This document shows, piece after piece, positions 34,487-42,950 of a DNA stretch of 64,000 bases. This DNA comes from Parapedobacter defluvii (GTDB lineage: Bacteria > Bacteroidota > Bacteroidia > Sphingobacteriales > Sphingobacteriaceae), in contig NZ_BMIK01000018.1 in the NCBI RefSeq assembly GCF_014642075.1, positions 1 through 64,000 of the forward strand. Direction: 5' to 3'. The stretch's first letter is position 1. Each line of letters opens with the position of its first letter. Both the position numbers and the translations under genes were made by a program. The notes below the pieces were generated by a model. The model saw only the letters and a list, made by a program, of their open reading frames with translations, was not told the DNA's origin and made no database searches.

Positions 34487-34834
34487 TTAAAATCTTTTCG
34501 ATTTAATACGTGCCGCTTTGCCGGTAAGTCCACGTAAGTAATATAATTTTGAACGACGTACTTTTCCGTAGCTGTTTATTTCAATCTTCTCGATATTAGG
34601 TGAGTTAATTGGGAAAATACGCTCCACGCCTACACCGTTGGAAATTTTACGCACCGTGAAGGTTTGGTTGACTCCCACACTATTACGCTGAATGACAACA
34701 CCTTGATAAATCTGAATACGCTCTTTATTCCCTTCGCGAATTTTATAGTGAACGCTAACGGTATCCCCAGCCTTAAATGCGGGAACCTCATTTTTCGTTA
34801 CCGCTTGCTCTTCTACAAATTTTACTAAATCCAT
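34487..34834 (-). CDS. rplS: 50S ribosomal protein L19
   Basis: A large-subunit protein at the interface with the 30S subunit. 115 residues with the L19 blocks [60 protein letters not shown] and the C-terminal [20 protein letters not shown]. It is a single gene ending 22 bases before the terminator. Confidence 0.98.
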   Translation of the reverse strand: MDLVKFVEEQAVTKNEVPAFKAGDTVSVHYKIREGNKERIQIYQGVVIQRNSVGVNQTFTVRKISNGVGVERIFPINSPNIEKIEINSYGKVRRSKLYYLRGLTGKAARIKSKRF

Positions 34835-34944
34835 GATTTTGAGTAATTAATGACGATTATTATCCCGTAAAAATCGAGCTGCAATATTAGTGATTATTTT
34901 TTGAATACGGAAGTTGTTTTTAAAAAAAGAATTTGAAAGGTTTT

Positions 34945-34973
34945 TTGGAATTTAGATTTAATTTTTACCTTTG
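34945..34973 (+). promoter_or_regulatory. tRNA promoter
   Basis: TTG at 34945-34947, an 18-base spacer and TACCTTTG at 34966-34973. It would drive the tRNA-like copy and the functional tRNA-Pro. Confidence 0.55.
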
Positions 34974-34990
34974 CAAACCCTTACGGGAAC

Positions 34991-35061
34991 AGGGGGTGTA
35001 GCGTAGCCCGGTATCGCGTCCCGACTATGAGTCGGGAAGGTCGAAAGTCCGAGGCCTCCTT
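34991..35061 (+). pseudogene. Degenerate tRNA-Pro-like copy, anticodon ATG
   Basis: The D-arm region (GGGTGTAGCGTAGCCCGGTA and the next bases) is identical to the functional tRNA-Pro 93 bases downstream. The acceptor stem still pairs (AGGGGGT with GCCTCCT). The anticodon arm is a perfect stem (CCCGA-CTATGAG-TCGGG) but gives ATG in the anticodon position. The T arm lacks the TTCGAAT loop and has TCGAAAG instead. It is probably a decayed tandem copy rather than a working tRNA. Confidence 0.55.
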
Positions 35062-35083
35062 TAAACCGGCAAAAAATAAAGTT

Positions 35084-35157
35084 CGGGGTGTAGCGTAGCC
35101 CGGTATCGCGCCTGCTTTGGGAGCAGGAGGTCGTAGGTTCGAATCCTGCCACCCCGA
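35084..35157 (+). tRNA. tRNA-Pro (TGG)
   Basis: The acceptor stem CGGGGTG pairs with CACCCCG, the anticodon arm is CCTGC-TTTGGGA-GCAGG with anticodon TGG, the T arm is GTAGG-TTCGAAT-CCTGC and the discriminator is A. No CCA is encoded. The mobile element with its integrase begins about 200 bases downstream. Confidence 0.94.
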
Positions 35158-35180
35158 CAACATGGGTGTCAAAAGACACC

Positions 35181-35216
35181 AAAAATCCTCTAAATGAATC
35201 ATTTAGGGGATTTTTT
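35181..35216 (+). terminator. tRNA-Pro terminator
   Basis: AATCCTCTAAAT and ATTTAGGGGATT arms (one G-T pair) around GAATC, with A and T runs at the ends. A smaller GGTGTC/GACACC hairpin precedes it. Confidence 0.7.
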
Positions 35217-35357
35217 ATTTTTACCCTGTATCAGTCTGGGGCAAAGGATAGCAAGGTGTTTTTACCCTATTCTTAACCCCGTTTCAAATACGTAGCTTTA
35301 ACTTTTTTTGGGTATAAATAACTGTTTTTCAGTTGTTTAAATTTATTTTGATGCCTT

Positions 35358-36745
35358 TTGGTGCGTTTTGGTTTTGCCCGTCAATTCCAGCGACCGGGGG
35401 GCAGGGAAAAAAGAAAGGTAAAAGCTATGGTTACCCAAAACACTTTCGGAGTGTCCTTTTTCATCAAAAAGGACAAAGAGAGCAACGGCACAGCGCCGCT
35501 TTTCGCTCGAATCACGGTCAACAGTCTATCCACGCAGTTGTCGCTCAAAAGGCGCGTCGCAATTTCGGCTTGGCACCAGAAAGAGCAGCGGCTTGACGGC
35601 AATGAACAGGAGGACGTGGACACAAGGGAAAAGATGCGCCAGGTGCGCAACGGCCTCAACTCGGCCTACGACGACCTCGTTTACCGCTACAAGGCGGCAA
35701 CGGCAGAGGAAGTAAAGGCCAAATACGAGGGGGGCGACGAGGAAGCCCATACGCTCCTATGGCTCATTAACTACCACGAAACGGAAATCGGCCCGACGCT
35801 CGAAGAGGGTACGATGAAAAACTACCGCTCAACCAAGAAATTCGTCAAGGAGTTCCTGCAAAAGAAAATGAAACGAGAAGATATCTCATTGGCGCGGCTT
35901 ACGCCAAGGTTCATTGCCGAGTTCGACCTTTACCTGCGTCTAAAGAAACCCGAAAAAGGGCAGAAGAAATGTACGCACAACACGGTGATGAAGCACATGG
36001 AGCGGCTCAGGAAGATAATAACCATCGCACTGAAAAACGGATGGATGCCAGCCAACCCCTACGAGGGTTACGAGTACTACATCATCCCAAAGGACAGGGA
36101 TTGCCTCGACGCGAACGAATTGGAACGTTTCAGGAATGTCAGGGCTGAACAGCCAAGCCATGTCATCGTCAGGGATATGTTCGTGTTCAGTTGCTACACG
36201 GGACTTGCCTATGCCGAAATCACCGCTTTGACCAGAGCGGATATTAAAAAGGACAAAGACGGAGAATGGTGGATAACGATGGTGCGCAAAAAGACCGTGA
36301 AATCAACGGAAAGGAAATTCCACATCCTGATGCTACCCGAAGCGGTGGAACTGATGGAAAAATACTGGAACCATCCGGCTGCCCTGAACAACGGAACGGT
36401 ATTCCCACGCTACACCAACCAGACGATGAACCGTATTTTGAAAATCCTTGCGAAAGCCGCCAAGATAACCAAAAAGGTCACGTACCATTTAGCAAGGCAT
36501 ACGTTCGCCACCACCGTGACACTCGAAAACGGCGTGCCGATAGAAACGGTAAGTCACATGCTCGGACACGGCAGTATCCGGACAACGCAGATATACGCAA
36601 AAGTAAAGGTCAAAAAAGTGAGCAACGATATGAAAGCACTCAAAGGGAAAATGCACCCGCGAACGTTACAGGCGACGGGGTAACAATAAACGTCCTGCCC
36701 CATTATATTTTTGGGTAGTACCCAAAAGTCACCAAAGCGCACCAA
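35358..36745. repeat. Inverted repeats flanking the integrase gene
   Basis: TTGGTGCGTTTTGG (35358-35371) reappears inverted with one mismatch as CCAAAGCGCACCAA (36732-36745), either side of the integrase gene. GTGCGTTTT recurs at 37056-37064. The positions suggest arm-type recombinase sites or operators for the integrase and excisionase. Confidence 0.4.
35427..36683 (+). CDS. Tyrosine recombinase (integrase)
   Basis: Site-specific recombinase expected to integrate and excise the element. 418 residues from ATG 35427 (MVTQNTFGVSFFIKKDKESN); a frame opening at 35358 adds residues over the inverted repeat and is less likely. Domain order: an arm-type N-terminal domain, a SAM-like core-binding domain (EEGTMKNYRSTKKFVKEFLQ), then the catalytic domain with Arg in CYTGLAYAEITALTRADIK, the Lys region, HLARHTFATTV (H-x-x-R), GHGSIRTTQIYAKV (H or G plus the nucleophile Tyr). 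This is the family used by Bacteroidota mobilizable and conjugative transposons. It lies close to tRNA-Pro, the probable target. Confidence 0.92.
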   Translation: MVTQNTFGVSFFIKKDKESNGTAPLFARITVNSLSTQLSLKRRVAISAWHQKEQRLDGNEQEDVDTREKMRQVRNGLNSAYDDLVYRYKAATAEEVKAKYEGGDEEAHTLLWLINYHETEIGPTLEEGTMKNYRSTKKFVKEFLQKKMKREDISLARLTPRFIAEFDLYLRLKKPEKGQKKCTHNTVMKHMERLRKIITIALKNGWMPANPYEGYEYYIIPKDRDCLDANELERFRNVRAEQPSHVIVRDMFVFSCYTGLAYAEITALTRADIKKDKDGEWWITMVRKKTVKSTERKFHILMLPEAVELMEKYWNHPAALNNGTVFPRYTNQTMNRILKILAKAAKITKKVTYHLARHTFATTVTLENGVPIETVSHMLGHGSIRTTQIYAKVKVKKVSNDMKALKGKMHPRTLQATG

Positions 36746-36780
36746 TCCGTATCGCCAGTATTGCATGAAAAAGCAATACT

Positions 36781-37053
36781 ATGGCAACGGTAGAATTTGT
36801 AACGAAAGAGGATTTGGAGCAATTCAAGCGGGAATTATTCGCTGAATTGTGTAGGCCGATGTACAGGCCGCAAAAACCAAAAGAACAGAAGGAGTGGCTA
36901 AAAAGCTATGAGGTACGCAAGCTGTTGGGTATATCGCCCGGTACACTCCAAAGTTTAAGACGCAAAGGCACCCTGCGTTTTAGTAAAGTGGGAGGACTGA
37001 TGTTTTACCGATACGAGGATGTGATAGAGATGATGAATCAAAGTAAAAAGTAA
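36781..37053 (+). CDS. Excisionase-like HTH protein
   Basis: 90 residues. After a charged N-terminal helix comes a winged-helix, MerR/Xis-type domain: EWLKSYEVRKLLGISPGTLQ, then LRRKGTLRFSKVGGLMFYRY and EDVIEMM. This type is regularly found right after the integrase in Bacteroidota elements, where it directs excision or regulates it. It lies 97 bases after the integrase gene, across the inverted repeat. Confidence 0.8.
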   Translation: MATVEFVTKEDLEQFKRELFAELCRPMYRPQKPKEQKEWLKSYEVRKLLGISPGTLQSLRRKGTLRFSKVGGLMFYRYEDVIEMMNQSKK

Positions 37054-37157
37054 AAGTGCGTTTTTGCATTATATATTTTGCTTGATAACAAGAAAATTAA
37101 TTTGAGAAATTGGAAAATGTTAACTACCTTTGTTAACACAACAAAATAATTGTGTTT

Positions 37158-37610
37158 ATGATTCCTGATTTTACGCATGGCTCGGGACTAATATGGCCAG
37201 TGTTACCGCCGGGCATTTGGGATGCGAGCATTCTTGATATTGAAAGAAGATTTGCAATAAACGAAAGAAGAATATATTTATTCGATGGACTAAAGGCCGC
37301 ACTCCAAAATTTGTTTGAGGCTGGAAGTCCCCAAGTTTTCTTAGACGGGAGTTATGTGACGGAAAAACCTCTGCCTAATGATTATGAGCTGTGTTGGGAT
37401 ACCGATAACGTAGACCCGAATATTTTGGATCCTGTGTTTTTGACATTCGAGCACGGAAGAAAAGAGCAGAAGGAAAAATATTTTGGCGAATTTTTTCCAA
37501 CGTTAATGATAGAGGGTAATTCGGGGAAGCCCTTTCTTGATTTTTTTCAGATAGATAAGATTTCTGGTATGAGGAAAGGAATAGTAAGGTTGCAAAATTA
37601 CTTAAAATAA
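37158..37610 (+). CDS. Nucleotidyltransferase-like protein (DUF6932 type)
   Basis: 150 residues. The core motif VFLDGSYVTEKPLPNDYELC (about residues 57-76) has the GS and spaced acidic residues of the NTase fold (G-S-x(n)-D-x-E/D), as in DUF6932-type proteins. The rest is LDPVFLTFEHGRKEQKEKYF and FLDFFQIDKISGMRKGIVRL. An alternative GTG start lies two codons upstream. It is the first gene of an AT-rich cargo block, with the XRE-ImmA gene 6 bases downstream, resembling a toxin/antitoxin-like or abortive-infection pair. Whether it transfers nucleotides is not proven. Confidence 0.6.
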   Translation: MIPDFTHGSGLIWPVLPPGIWDASILDIERRFAINERRIYLFDGLKAALQNLFEAGSPQVFLDGSYVTEKPLPNDYELCWDTDNVDPNILDPVFLTFEHGRKEQKEKYFGEFFPTLMIEGNSGKPFLDFFQIDKISGMRKGIVRLQNYLK

Positions 37611-37616
37611 GGGGGA

Positions 37617-38891
37617 ATGATGATTACCAACGACAGACAATATAAGATTTCCAAGTCTCAAATTGAAAATTTTCAGACTGCGCTTGATGCATTTTCCGTT
37701 GCATCTGAAAATGCGGAAAATACCCATCCTAAAATACTTGAAGCGTATAAATCAGCAATCGAGTCACAACTCAATGATTTATTGGAAGAAGTAAGGGAAT
37801 ACGAAGACTTAAAGGCTGGACGTGTGGTTATGGCCGAAATCCATGACCTTTCAGGCTTGCCGTTAGCATTAATAAAATCGAGGATTGCTAATGGCCTTAC
37901 CCAAGCTGAACTTGCGGAGAAACTTGGAGTTAAAATGCAGCAGATTCAAAAGTACGAGGCTGAACGATATAGCTCGGCAAGCCTAAAGACACTGTTGAAG
38001 ATAGCTTCGGCTTTAGGAGTAAAAGTGAGTGCGGATGTACAACTGACGGATATGCCCCAACGGGAGAAATTTGACATAAAGAATTATCCGTTCAAACAGA
38101 TGTATCAACGTAATTGGTTTAGTGGTTTTGTCGGTTCTCTGAATGATGCGACGATACATGCCCAAACTTTGCTGGAGAATCTCTACAAGTCAGCAGATAT
38201 GGAATTTACCCCCCACGCTTTAACAAAGAAATCGGTTAGGACGGACGGAAAATTTAATGATTTTGCGTTAGATGCCTGGTATGCGAGAGTTATATCTAAG
38301 GCTAAAACTCAAAAAGTTTCCAGAAAATATGCAAGTGATATAATAAATGAAGATTGGTTGAGTAAACTCAGAGAATTGAGCAAAGAAGCTAATGGGCCAT
38401 TATTGGCCGCAGAATATTTAAGAGAAAGCGGAATAAGATTTATCATAGAACAATCTCTTGAAGGAACGTATCTCGATGGAGCGGCAATGACCTTTGAAAA
38501 TGATTCGCCGATTATAGCTATGACACTCAGATATGATCGGCTTGATAATTTTTGGTTTGTACTTTTCCACGAAATTGCCCATATATACCTCCATTTAAAT
38601 GATACGGTCAATGTAATCTTTGACGATCTCGATGCCAATGTCGATGGAATAGAAAAAGAGGCTGATGATTATGCGTTGAATGCCCTAATATCAAATGACT
38701 TATGGAAGAAATCGTTAATCCGATTTAACCCTACGGAGAAAGGAATCATTAATTTGGCTAATTCCTTGAATATTAATCCTGCGCTAATCGCTGGTCGGTT
38801 AAGAAAAGAAAGAAATTCATTTTTTATATTCAATGAATTAATAGGACAAGGAAAAGTGAGAAAGTGCTTTATAAACGCGATAAATTATTGA
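37617..38891 (+). CDS. XRE HTH plus ImmA/IrrE metallopeptidase protein
   Basis: 424 residues, a HigA/ImmA-like fusion. An N-terminal helical region (YKSAIESQLNDLLEEVREYE) leads to an XRE domain at about 85-135 (SRIANGLTQAELAEKLGVKM then QQIQKYEAERYSSASLKTLL). A linker follows, then the ImmA/IrrE metalloprotease core at about residue 310 with the zinc motif FHEIAHIYLHL and a downstream acidic residue in EKEADDYALNALIS. Such proteins cleave or sense phage or toxin regulators and are typical of mobile elements and defence loci. It sits between the NTase-like gene and the Beta-family gene, with 4-6-base gaps. Confidence 0.85.
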   Translation: MMITNDRQYKISKSQIENFQTALDAFSVASENAENTHPKILEAYKSAIESQLNDLLEEVREYEDLKAGRVVMAEIHDLSGLPLALIKSRIANGLTQAELAEKLGVKMQQIQKYEAERYSSASLKTLLKIASALGVKVSADVQLTDMPQREKFDIKNYPFKQMYQRNWFSGFVGSLNDATIHAQTLLENLYKSADMEFTPHALTKKSVRTDGKFNDFALDAWYARVISKAKTQKVSRKYASDIINEDWLSKLRELSKEANGPLLAAEYLRESGIRFIIEQSLEGTYLDGAAMTFENDSPIIAMTLRYDRLDNFWFVLFHEIAHIYLHLNDTVNVIFDDLDANVDGIEKEADDYALNALISNDLWKKSLIRFNPTEKGIINLANSLNINPALIAGRLRKERNSFFIFNELIGQGKVRKCFINAINY

Positions 38892-38894
38892 ATT

Positions 38895-40010
38895 ATGAAC
38901 CCTGAATTCTATTTACCAATATTAAAATCAAAAGAGGGGGAATTCACAGCCCTTTTTAAATTGGATAAATTTACCAAAAAGCATATATGTCCTCTTTTCG
39001 AAATTAGTAATTTGGAATACGACAATGAGAGCAAGAAAAATCCCAAAACCCTCGAAGAACACCTTCATGGTTTTTGCCTTAAAAAATTCATAAAAAAATG
39101 GTGTTCAAGTAACTCGTTCGTTGATACTTATCAGTTGAGAGGGCAATTCGTTAATGGAATAACCCCGTTGGAGTATATATATGAACAGATAGCAAAGAAA
39201 CTTCTTATACCGTTGTTTCCGATGCCTATTGCTCATATTAATGACAATGTCCAAACTATGAATGGTCTAATCAGTGTTATTAAGAAGCACGGAATTAAAG
39301 AAATTGGCATAAGGCTTAAAATTGAAGATGCAATGGATATTACATTGGCTAATAAGCTGGATGGGTTATTGAAAAGGTTAGAGTTAAATTGCGAGAGTTG
39401 CCACCTCATTTTTGATTTGGCAAGCTCTGATTCTTCCCAACCTACCGATTTTTCCCAACCTATGGATTTTTCAGCAGGGATTATTGCATTACTTGAAACC
39501 TTTCCCAACTTCCATGCTTGGAAATCCTTCACAATATGTGGGGGAGCTTTCCCTCGTTCTGATTTATTGAAGAAAGGTTTGAATATTGTAACAAGGTTAG
39601 ATTGGGAATTATATAGACACATTGAAGAAGGGCTGCGCCAGACTGACTATGCTCGCAAAATAAATTTTGGTGATTATAGCATCGTTACGCCAGGGCATTT
39701 TGAATTTGATCCGAGGAAGATGAAACGGAGTGCAAACATAAGATATACGACGGGGGGGAATTGGCTTATTATAAAGGGTTCCGCTTTGAGCAAGCCAGAC
39801 GATTTTAAACAGTATATTTCACAGGCTGGAGAAATTTGCACTTCAGAATACTATCTCGGAGAATCATATTCTGAAGGAGATTTATATATCAGAAAATGCT
39901 ACTTAGGCGATGCTAAACCTGGGAATCCGACTGTATGGAACTGGGTTGGCAATAACCATCATTTCACAAAGGTAGTTGCCGATTTATTCTCCACCCCTGT
40001 CTATTCTTGA
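38895..40010 (+). CDS. Beta-protein family member (sce7725-like)
   Basis: 371 residues. The N-terminus FYLPILKSKEGEFTALFKLD with CPLFEIS is characteristic of the Beta protein family, whose members are often next to sce7726-type proteins. Central strands include IKEIGIRLKIEDAMDITLAN and the C-terminus ICTSEYYLGESYSEGD. A repeated segment SSQPTDFSQPMDFS lies about residue 180. It has no signal peptide. It is the last plus-strand gene of the cassette and overlaps by 47 bases the 3' end of the minus-strand sce7726-like gene. Biochemical function is not known to me; the context suggests defence. Confidence 0.65.
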   Translation: MNPEFYLPILKSKEGEFTALFKLDKFTKKHICPLFEISNLEYDNESKKNPKTLEEHLHGFCLKKFIKKWCSSNSFVDTYQLRGQFVNGITPLEYIYEQIAKKLLIPLFPMPIAHINDNVQTMNGLISVIKKHGIKEIGIRLKIEDAMDITLANKLDGLLKRLELNCESCHLIFDLASSDSSQPTDFSQPMDFSAGIIALLETFPNFHAWKSFTICGGAFPRSDLLKKGLNIVTRLDWELYRHIEEGLRQTDYARKINFGDYSIVTPGHFEFDPRKMKRSANIRYTTGGNWLIIKGSALSKPDDFKQYISQAGEICTSEYYLGESYSEGDLYIRKCYLGDAKPGNPTVWNWVGNNHHFTKVVADLFSTPVYS

Positions 40011-40548
40011 GGATACCAAGCGTAATGTTGCCAAGGGTGTTAATATCGCATTTTTCAGCAAGCAGGGTATACAATTTATCCCTTGTCCAACTTTGTTTCG
40101 GTTCACAATCAAAATAGTCTTCCAGTATTTTAATTACTTCCTCTTTCCATAATAATTGAGCCATGCTGTAAGCATTTTTACGATCGTTTACTTCCGATTT
40201 ACGTAAACAGTTGAAGTTATATAATCCCTTGTCTTCCTGTTCTATCAAATAAATTCCCCACCACTTCGGAACCTTTTCCAAGATTTTATTCAGATGCCGC
40301 TTTCCTGTTATAATATATGCCTTGTCAAAAATTTCACTGTAAACACCTACTTGGGGAATCAGACGGCTTAAATTATCTCGATCTGTTTTGATTTCATAGC
40401 CAATAAGGCTTCCGTTGAGAACTGCAATATCCGCGCGAATTGCACCATTTTTTAGTCCAAGTTCATCTATCACAAAAGTATCCTGATCAAGATGAGCCGT
40501 TTTTAAAATGGTGGTATGAAATGCCGTTCTAATAATGCTATCCCTCAT
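39964..40548 (-). CDS. sce7726-like protein with PD-(D/E)XK-type motif
   Basis: 194 residues. The block RADIAVLNGSLIGYEIKTDR (about residues 37-56) has the order Asp-x(n)-Glu-x-Lys expected for a restriction-endonuclease-like fold, preceded by a helical segment RTAFHTTILKTAHLDQDTF. The C-terminal half is helical (QLLWKEEVIKILEDYF). It is convergent with, and 47 bases overlapping, the Beta-family gene; in other genomes the two families are also neighbours. It may be the nuclease effector of a defence module. Catalysis is inferred from the motif only. Confidence 0.65.
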   Translation of the reverse strand: MRDSIIRTAFHTTILKTAHLDQDTFVIDELGLKNGAIRADIAVLNGSLIGYEIKTDRDNLSRLIPQVGVYSEIFDKAYIITGKRHLNKILEKVPKWWGIYLIEQEDKGLYNFNCLRKSEVNDRKNAYSMAQLLWKEEVIKILEDYFDCEPKQSWTRDKLYTLLAEKCDINTLGNITLGILKNRQGWRINRQLPL

Positions 40549-40721
40549 AATAAGCGAAAGTAATACAAATATACATTATCGCAAACAAAATAATGGGTAA
40601 AAAAGCTAACTATATTAGTTTTTCTTATATTCAACATATACATAGCGACAATTTTATTTATGGTATCATAAATACTATCAAGAAAGTATTTCGCATTTTT
40701 ACCGGACAAAAACTTGAAATA

Positions 40722-41654
40722 ATGGCTGAGCAGACTAACAAAAGTCTTTTGGAATTGATAAAAAGTGTATCTATACCTGAAATAATAAAAAATAATGCAA
40801 TTATTGCTTTGGCCAACGGTCTTGGCAAGATAATTTCCAGTGGTGCAGAAATTCCAGTTGCTTATTTTGAACGTATATCGCAAAACATTAAGGCTAAGGG
40901 GAATGCTGAAGTCAAAATGATTAATGCTGCTGCCGAATCTGCTACTAAGTTATTTCATACGGATAATGACTTAGCTAATGTTGCTTTAGAGCATTTTGGC
41001 CGTAATATAATAAAGCAATATTTAAACCGTCAGCAAGTGGCCCAAAAGACAATCGAGAATCTACAAACCATTAATCCTGATAGCGATTCTACCCGAACAA
41101 TAGATAACGATTGGTTAACCCAATTCTGGAATTTATCGGAAACAAAAACACAGGAAGATGTTCAAGAAATATTATCAAAGATTCTTACAAAGGAAATTGT
41201 AAACCCGGGAAGTATAAGCCCTTATACTCTTCAACTTCTTTCTATTTTAACATCAGATATAGGCAATTCATTTCAGCGACTCTGCAATTTATCAATTGAC
41301 GATGGCAGAAGTTGCTACATTATTCATCCAAACGTTTTTCCATTTCAGAATATCGGGCCATTGGAAGATTATGAAATTTCCTATGATGACTTATTCGATT
41401 TAGATGGCTTGCGACTTATTAGATCTGCTGAAGCATTACGCGTGAATTATGGACAGCTCCCTGATTCAATGGTCGAGATTATAAATTACGCTGGAATTGA
41501 AGCCAAAATAAACTTCTCGGAAAAACAAGTATGCTTAATTCAACTTACAAAAAGTGGTCGAGAACTTCGTAATCTACTGAGTTTAACTGAAAACAAGAAA
41601 TATACGTTGCGTTTACAAGAGCTATTAAAGGACGCATTCGAAGTTGTCGGTTAA
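40722..41654 (+). CDS. DUF2806 family protein
   Basis: 310 residues from the ATG at 40722 (MAEQTNKSLLELIKSV); an in-frame ATG at 40593 adds 43 residues reading into the divergent promoter region. Family features: PEIIKNNAIIALANGLGKII, a basic helical stretch, the characteristic NDWLTQFWNLSETKTQEDVQ, EIVNPGSISPYTLQLLSIL, and a C-terminal LTKSGRELRNLLSL. The family occurs in mobile and defence contexts and has no proven function. It is divergent from the sce7726-like gene and convergent with a protease gene, so it may act with either. Confidence 0.7.
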   Translation: MAEQTNKSLLELIKSVSIPEIIKNNAIIALANGLGKIISSGAEIPVAYFERISQNIKAKGNAEVKMINAAAESATKLFHTDNDLANVALEHFGRNIIKQYLNRQQVAQKTIENLQTINPDSDSTRTIDNDWLTQFWNLSETKTQEDVQEILSKILTKEIVNPGSISPYTLQLLSILTSDIGNSFQRLCNLSIDDGRSCYIIHPNVFPFQNIGPLEDYEISYDDLFDLDGLRLIRSAEALRVNYGQLPDSMVEIINYAGIEAKINFSEKQVCLIQLTKSGRELRNLLSLTENKKYTLRLQELLKDAFEVVG

Positions 41655-41702
41655 CGGTTTCAAATTTTGAATCAAGATGGAGACGATTGACTTGAAACTA
41701 TG

Positions 41703-42755
41703 CTAAAGTAAATTTAAAGCAGATATAGGAATAACACCGTGATTTTCTGTCAACGGAGCATTTTCCATTTTATCTGCACCTGTAACCGCAACACCTATGA
41801 CCTTATTGCCTTCACCAATGATTGGTCCACCACTATTTCCTCCAATAAGAGGAGTATTTACAAGCATACGTCGGATTGAAGATGCCATCCTAAAACCTAC
41901 TATCAGGCCTGGTGAAAAGATTCCAGTGTCGCCATAGTTATGATTTGGAAAGCCCGCCACAGCCATGTGGTCGTTTAACTTAACCTTGTCGCTATCTCCG
42001 ATTTGTAGACCGTCTTCCAAGGCAAGACCATCCGCTTGAATTATTGCTAAGTCAATAACTTCATTTTTTTTAAAGATTTTGACTGGATATTTATTTTTTA
42101 AATCATCAGCTTTAAAAACATAACTATCATCAACGACGGTATGTTCACAAGTAACTAAACCGTAGTTTGCTAAATGAAAACAAGTGCCTTGTATCCCACT
42201 CATAGATTCAATGACATAGATATTATTTAGAATTTTTTGTATGTCATAGTTAGGCGGTGTAGGGATTGCTGCCAATACCCTACTTTGATTTCTACGCCAC
42301 ATTTCTGGATGCACATATCTTCGTAAATAATCTAATATTACATCCTGTATATGATGGAAACTTAGGCTATTGTTAGTAAAACGACTTACATAGGTGAACT
42401 TGTCAAACAGGTACGAATCGCTTCCAAGTGCTTCTACAATTTGCGGAATATCAGGATAGGCGATTTTATCGACCAATTGCCTTGCTTTTGTGACCATATC
42501 ATCGTCGTCCACCTTGCCTACATTAACCGTTCCGCTTGCGTGGTAAGACTCATGTATTATCGCTAAATAACATGATTCGTCGAAGTATACTTGGGCATAC
42601 CACAATTTCTGTACAAATGAGTGTAGGCTAATCCATTCAGATGGTCCTCTCCTAATCAAGCCATCCATGAACTGCATAATTCTAACGGCGGTCATTGCAT
42701 TAACCGGATGCTTACTAAACTCCAAGTCCGGTATATATTCCTCGTAACGCATCAT
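41703..42755 (-). CDS. Trypsin-like serine protease with novel N-terminal domain
   Basis: 350 residues. The C-terminal 170 residues form a chymotrypsin/trypsin-like fold with an apparent catalytic triad: His in GLVTCEHTVVDD, Asp in VIDLAIIQADG and Ser in LIGGNSGGPIIGEG. The N-terminal 180 residues are helical and unlike common protease partners (VRIMQFMDGLIRRGPSEWIS). There is no signal peptide, so it works in the cytoplasm, unlike most trypsin-like proteases. Cytoplasmic proteases of this type are effectors in several anti-phage systems; the link here is inferred from its place in the mobile cargo. Confidence 0.75.
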   Translation of the reverse strand: MMRYEEYIPDLEFSKHPVNAMTAVRIMQFMDGLIRRGPSEWISLHSFVQKLWYAQVYFDESCYLAIIHESYHASGTVNVGKVDDDDMVTKARQLVDKIAYPDIPQIVEALGSDSYLFDKFTYVSRFTNNSLSFHHIQDVILDYLRRYVHPEMWRRNQSRVLAAIPTPPNYDIQKILNNIYVIESMSGIQGTCFHLANYGLVTCEHTVVDDSYVFKADDLKNKYPVKIFKKNEVIDLAIIQADGLALEDGLQIGDSDKVKLNDHMAVAGFPNHNYGDTGIFSPGLIVGFRMASSIRRMLVNTPLIGGNSGGPIIGEGNKVIGVAVTGADKMENAPLTENHGVIPISALNLL

Positions 42756-42950
42756 TTTTCCTATATATTATAGCCACTAATATAACCATAAATATGATTG
42801 ATCTTCTTACTCAAAATAATGACTTAACGAAAACATAGAGGTCTTCCTCTGGCTCCTTGGAATATTCAAACTTTTCACGGTACTCCCCAAAAGTACCCAA
42901 TTTCCCCCATTCCGGCTGCGCAATTTTGACTCAACAAAATTAGGATAGCC

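Noticed and set aside
34958-35202. Two minus-strand frames across the tRNA-Pro region
   Set aside because: They are translations of tRNA and tRNA-like sequence in the reverse direction and have no support as genes.
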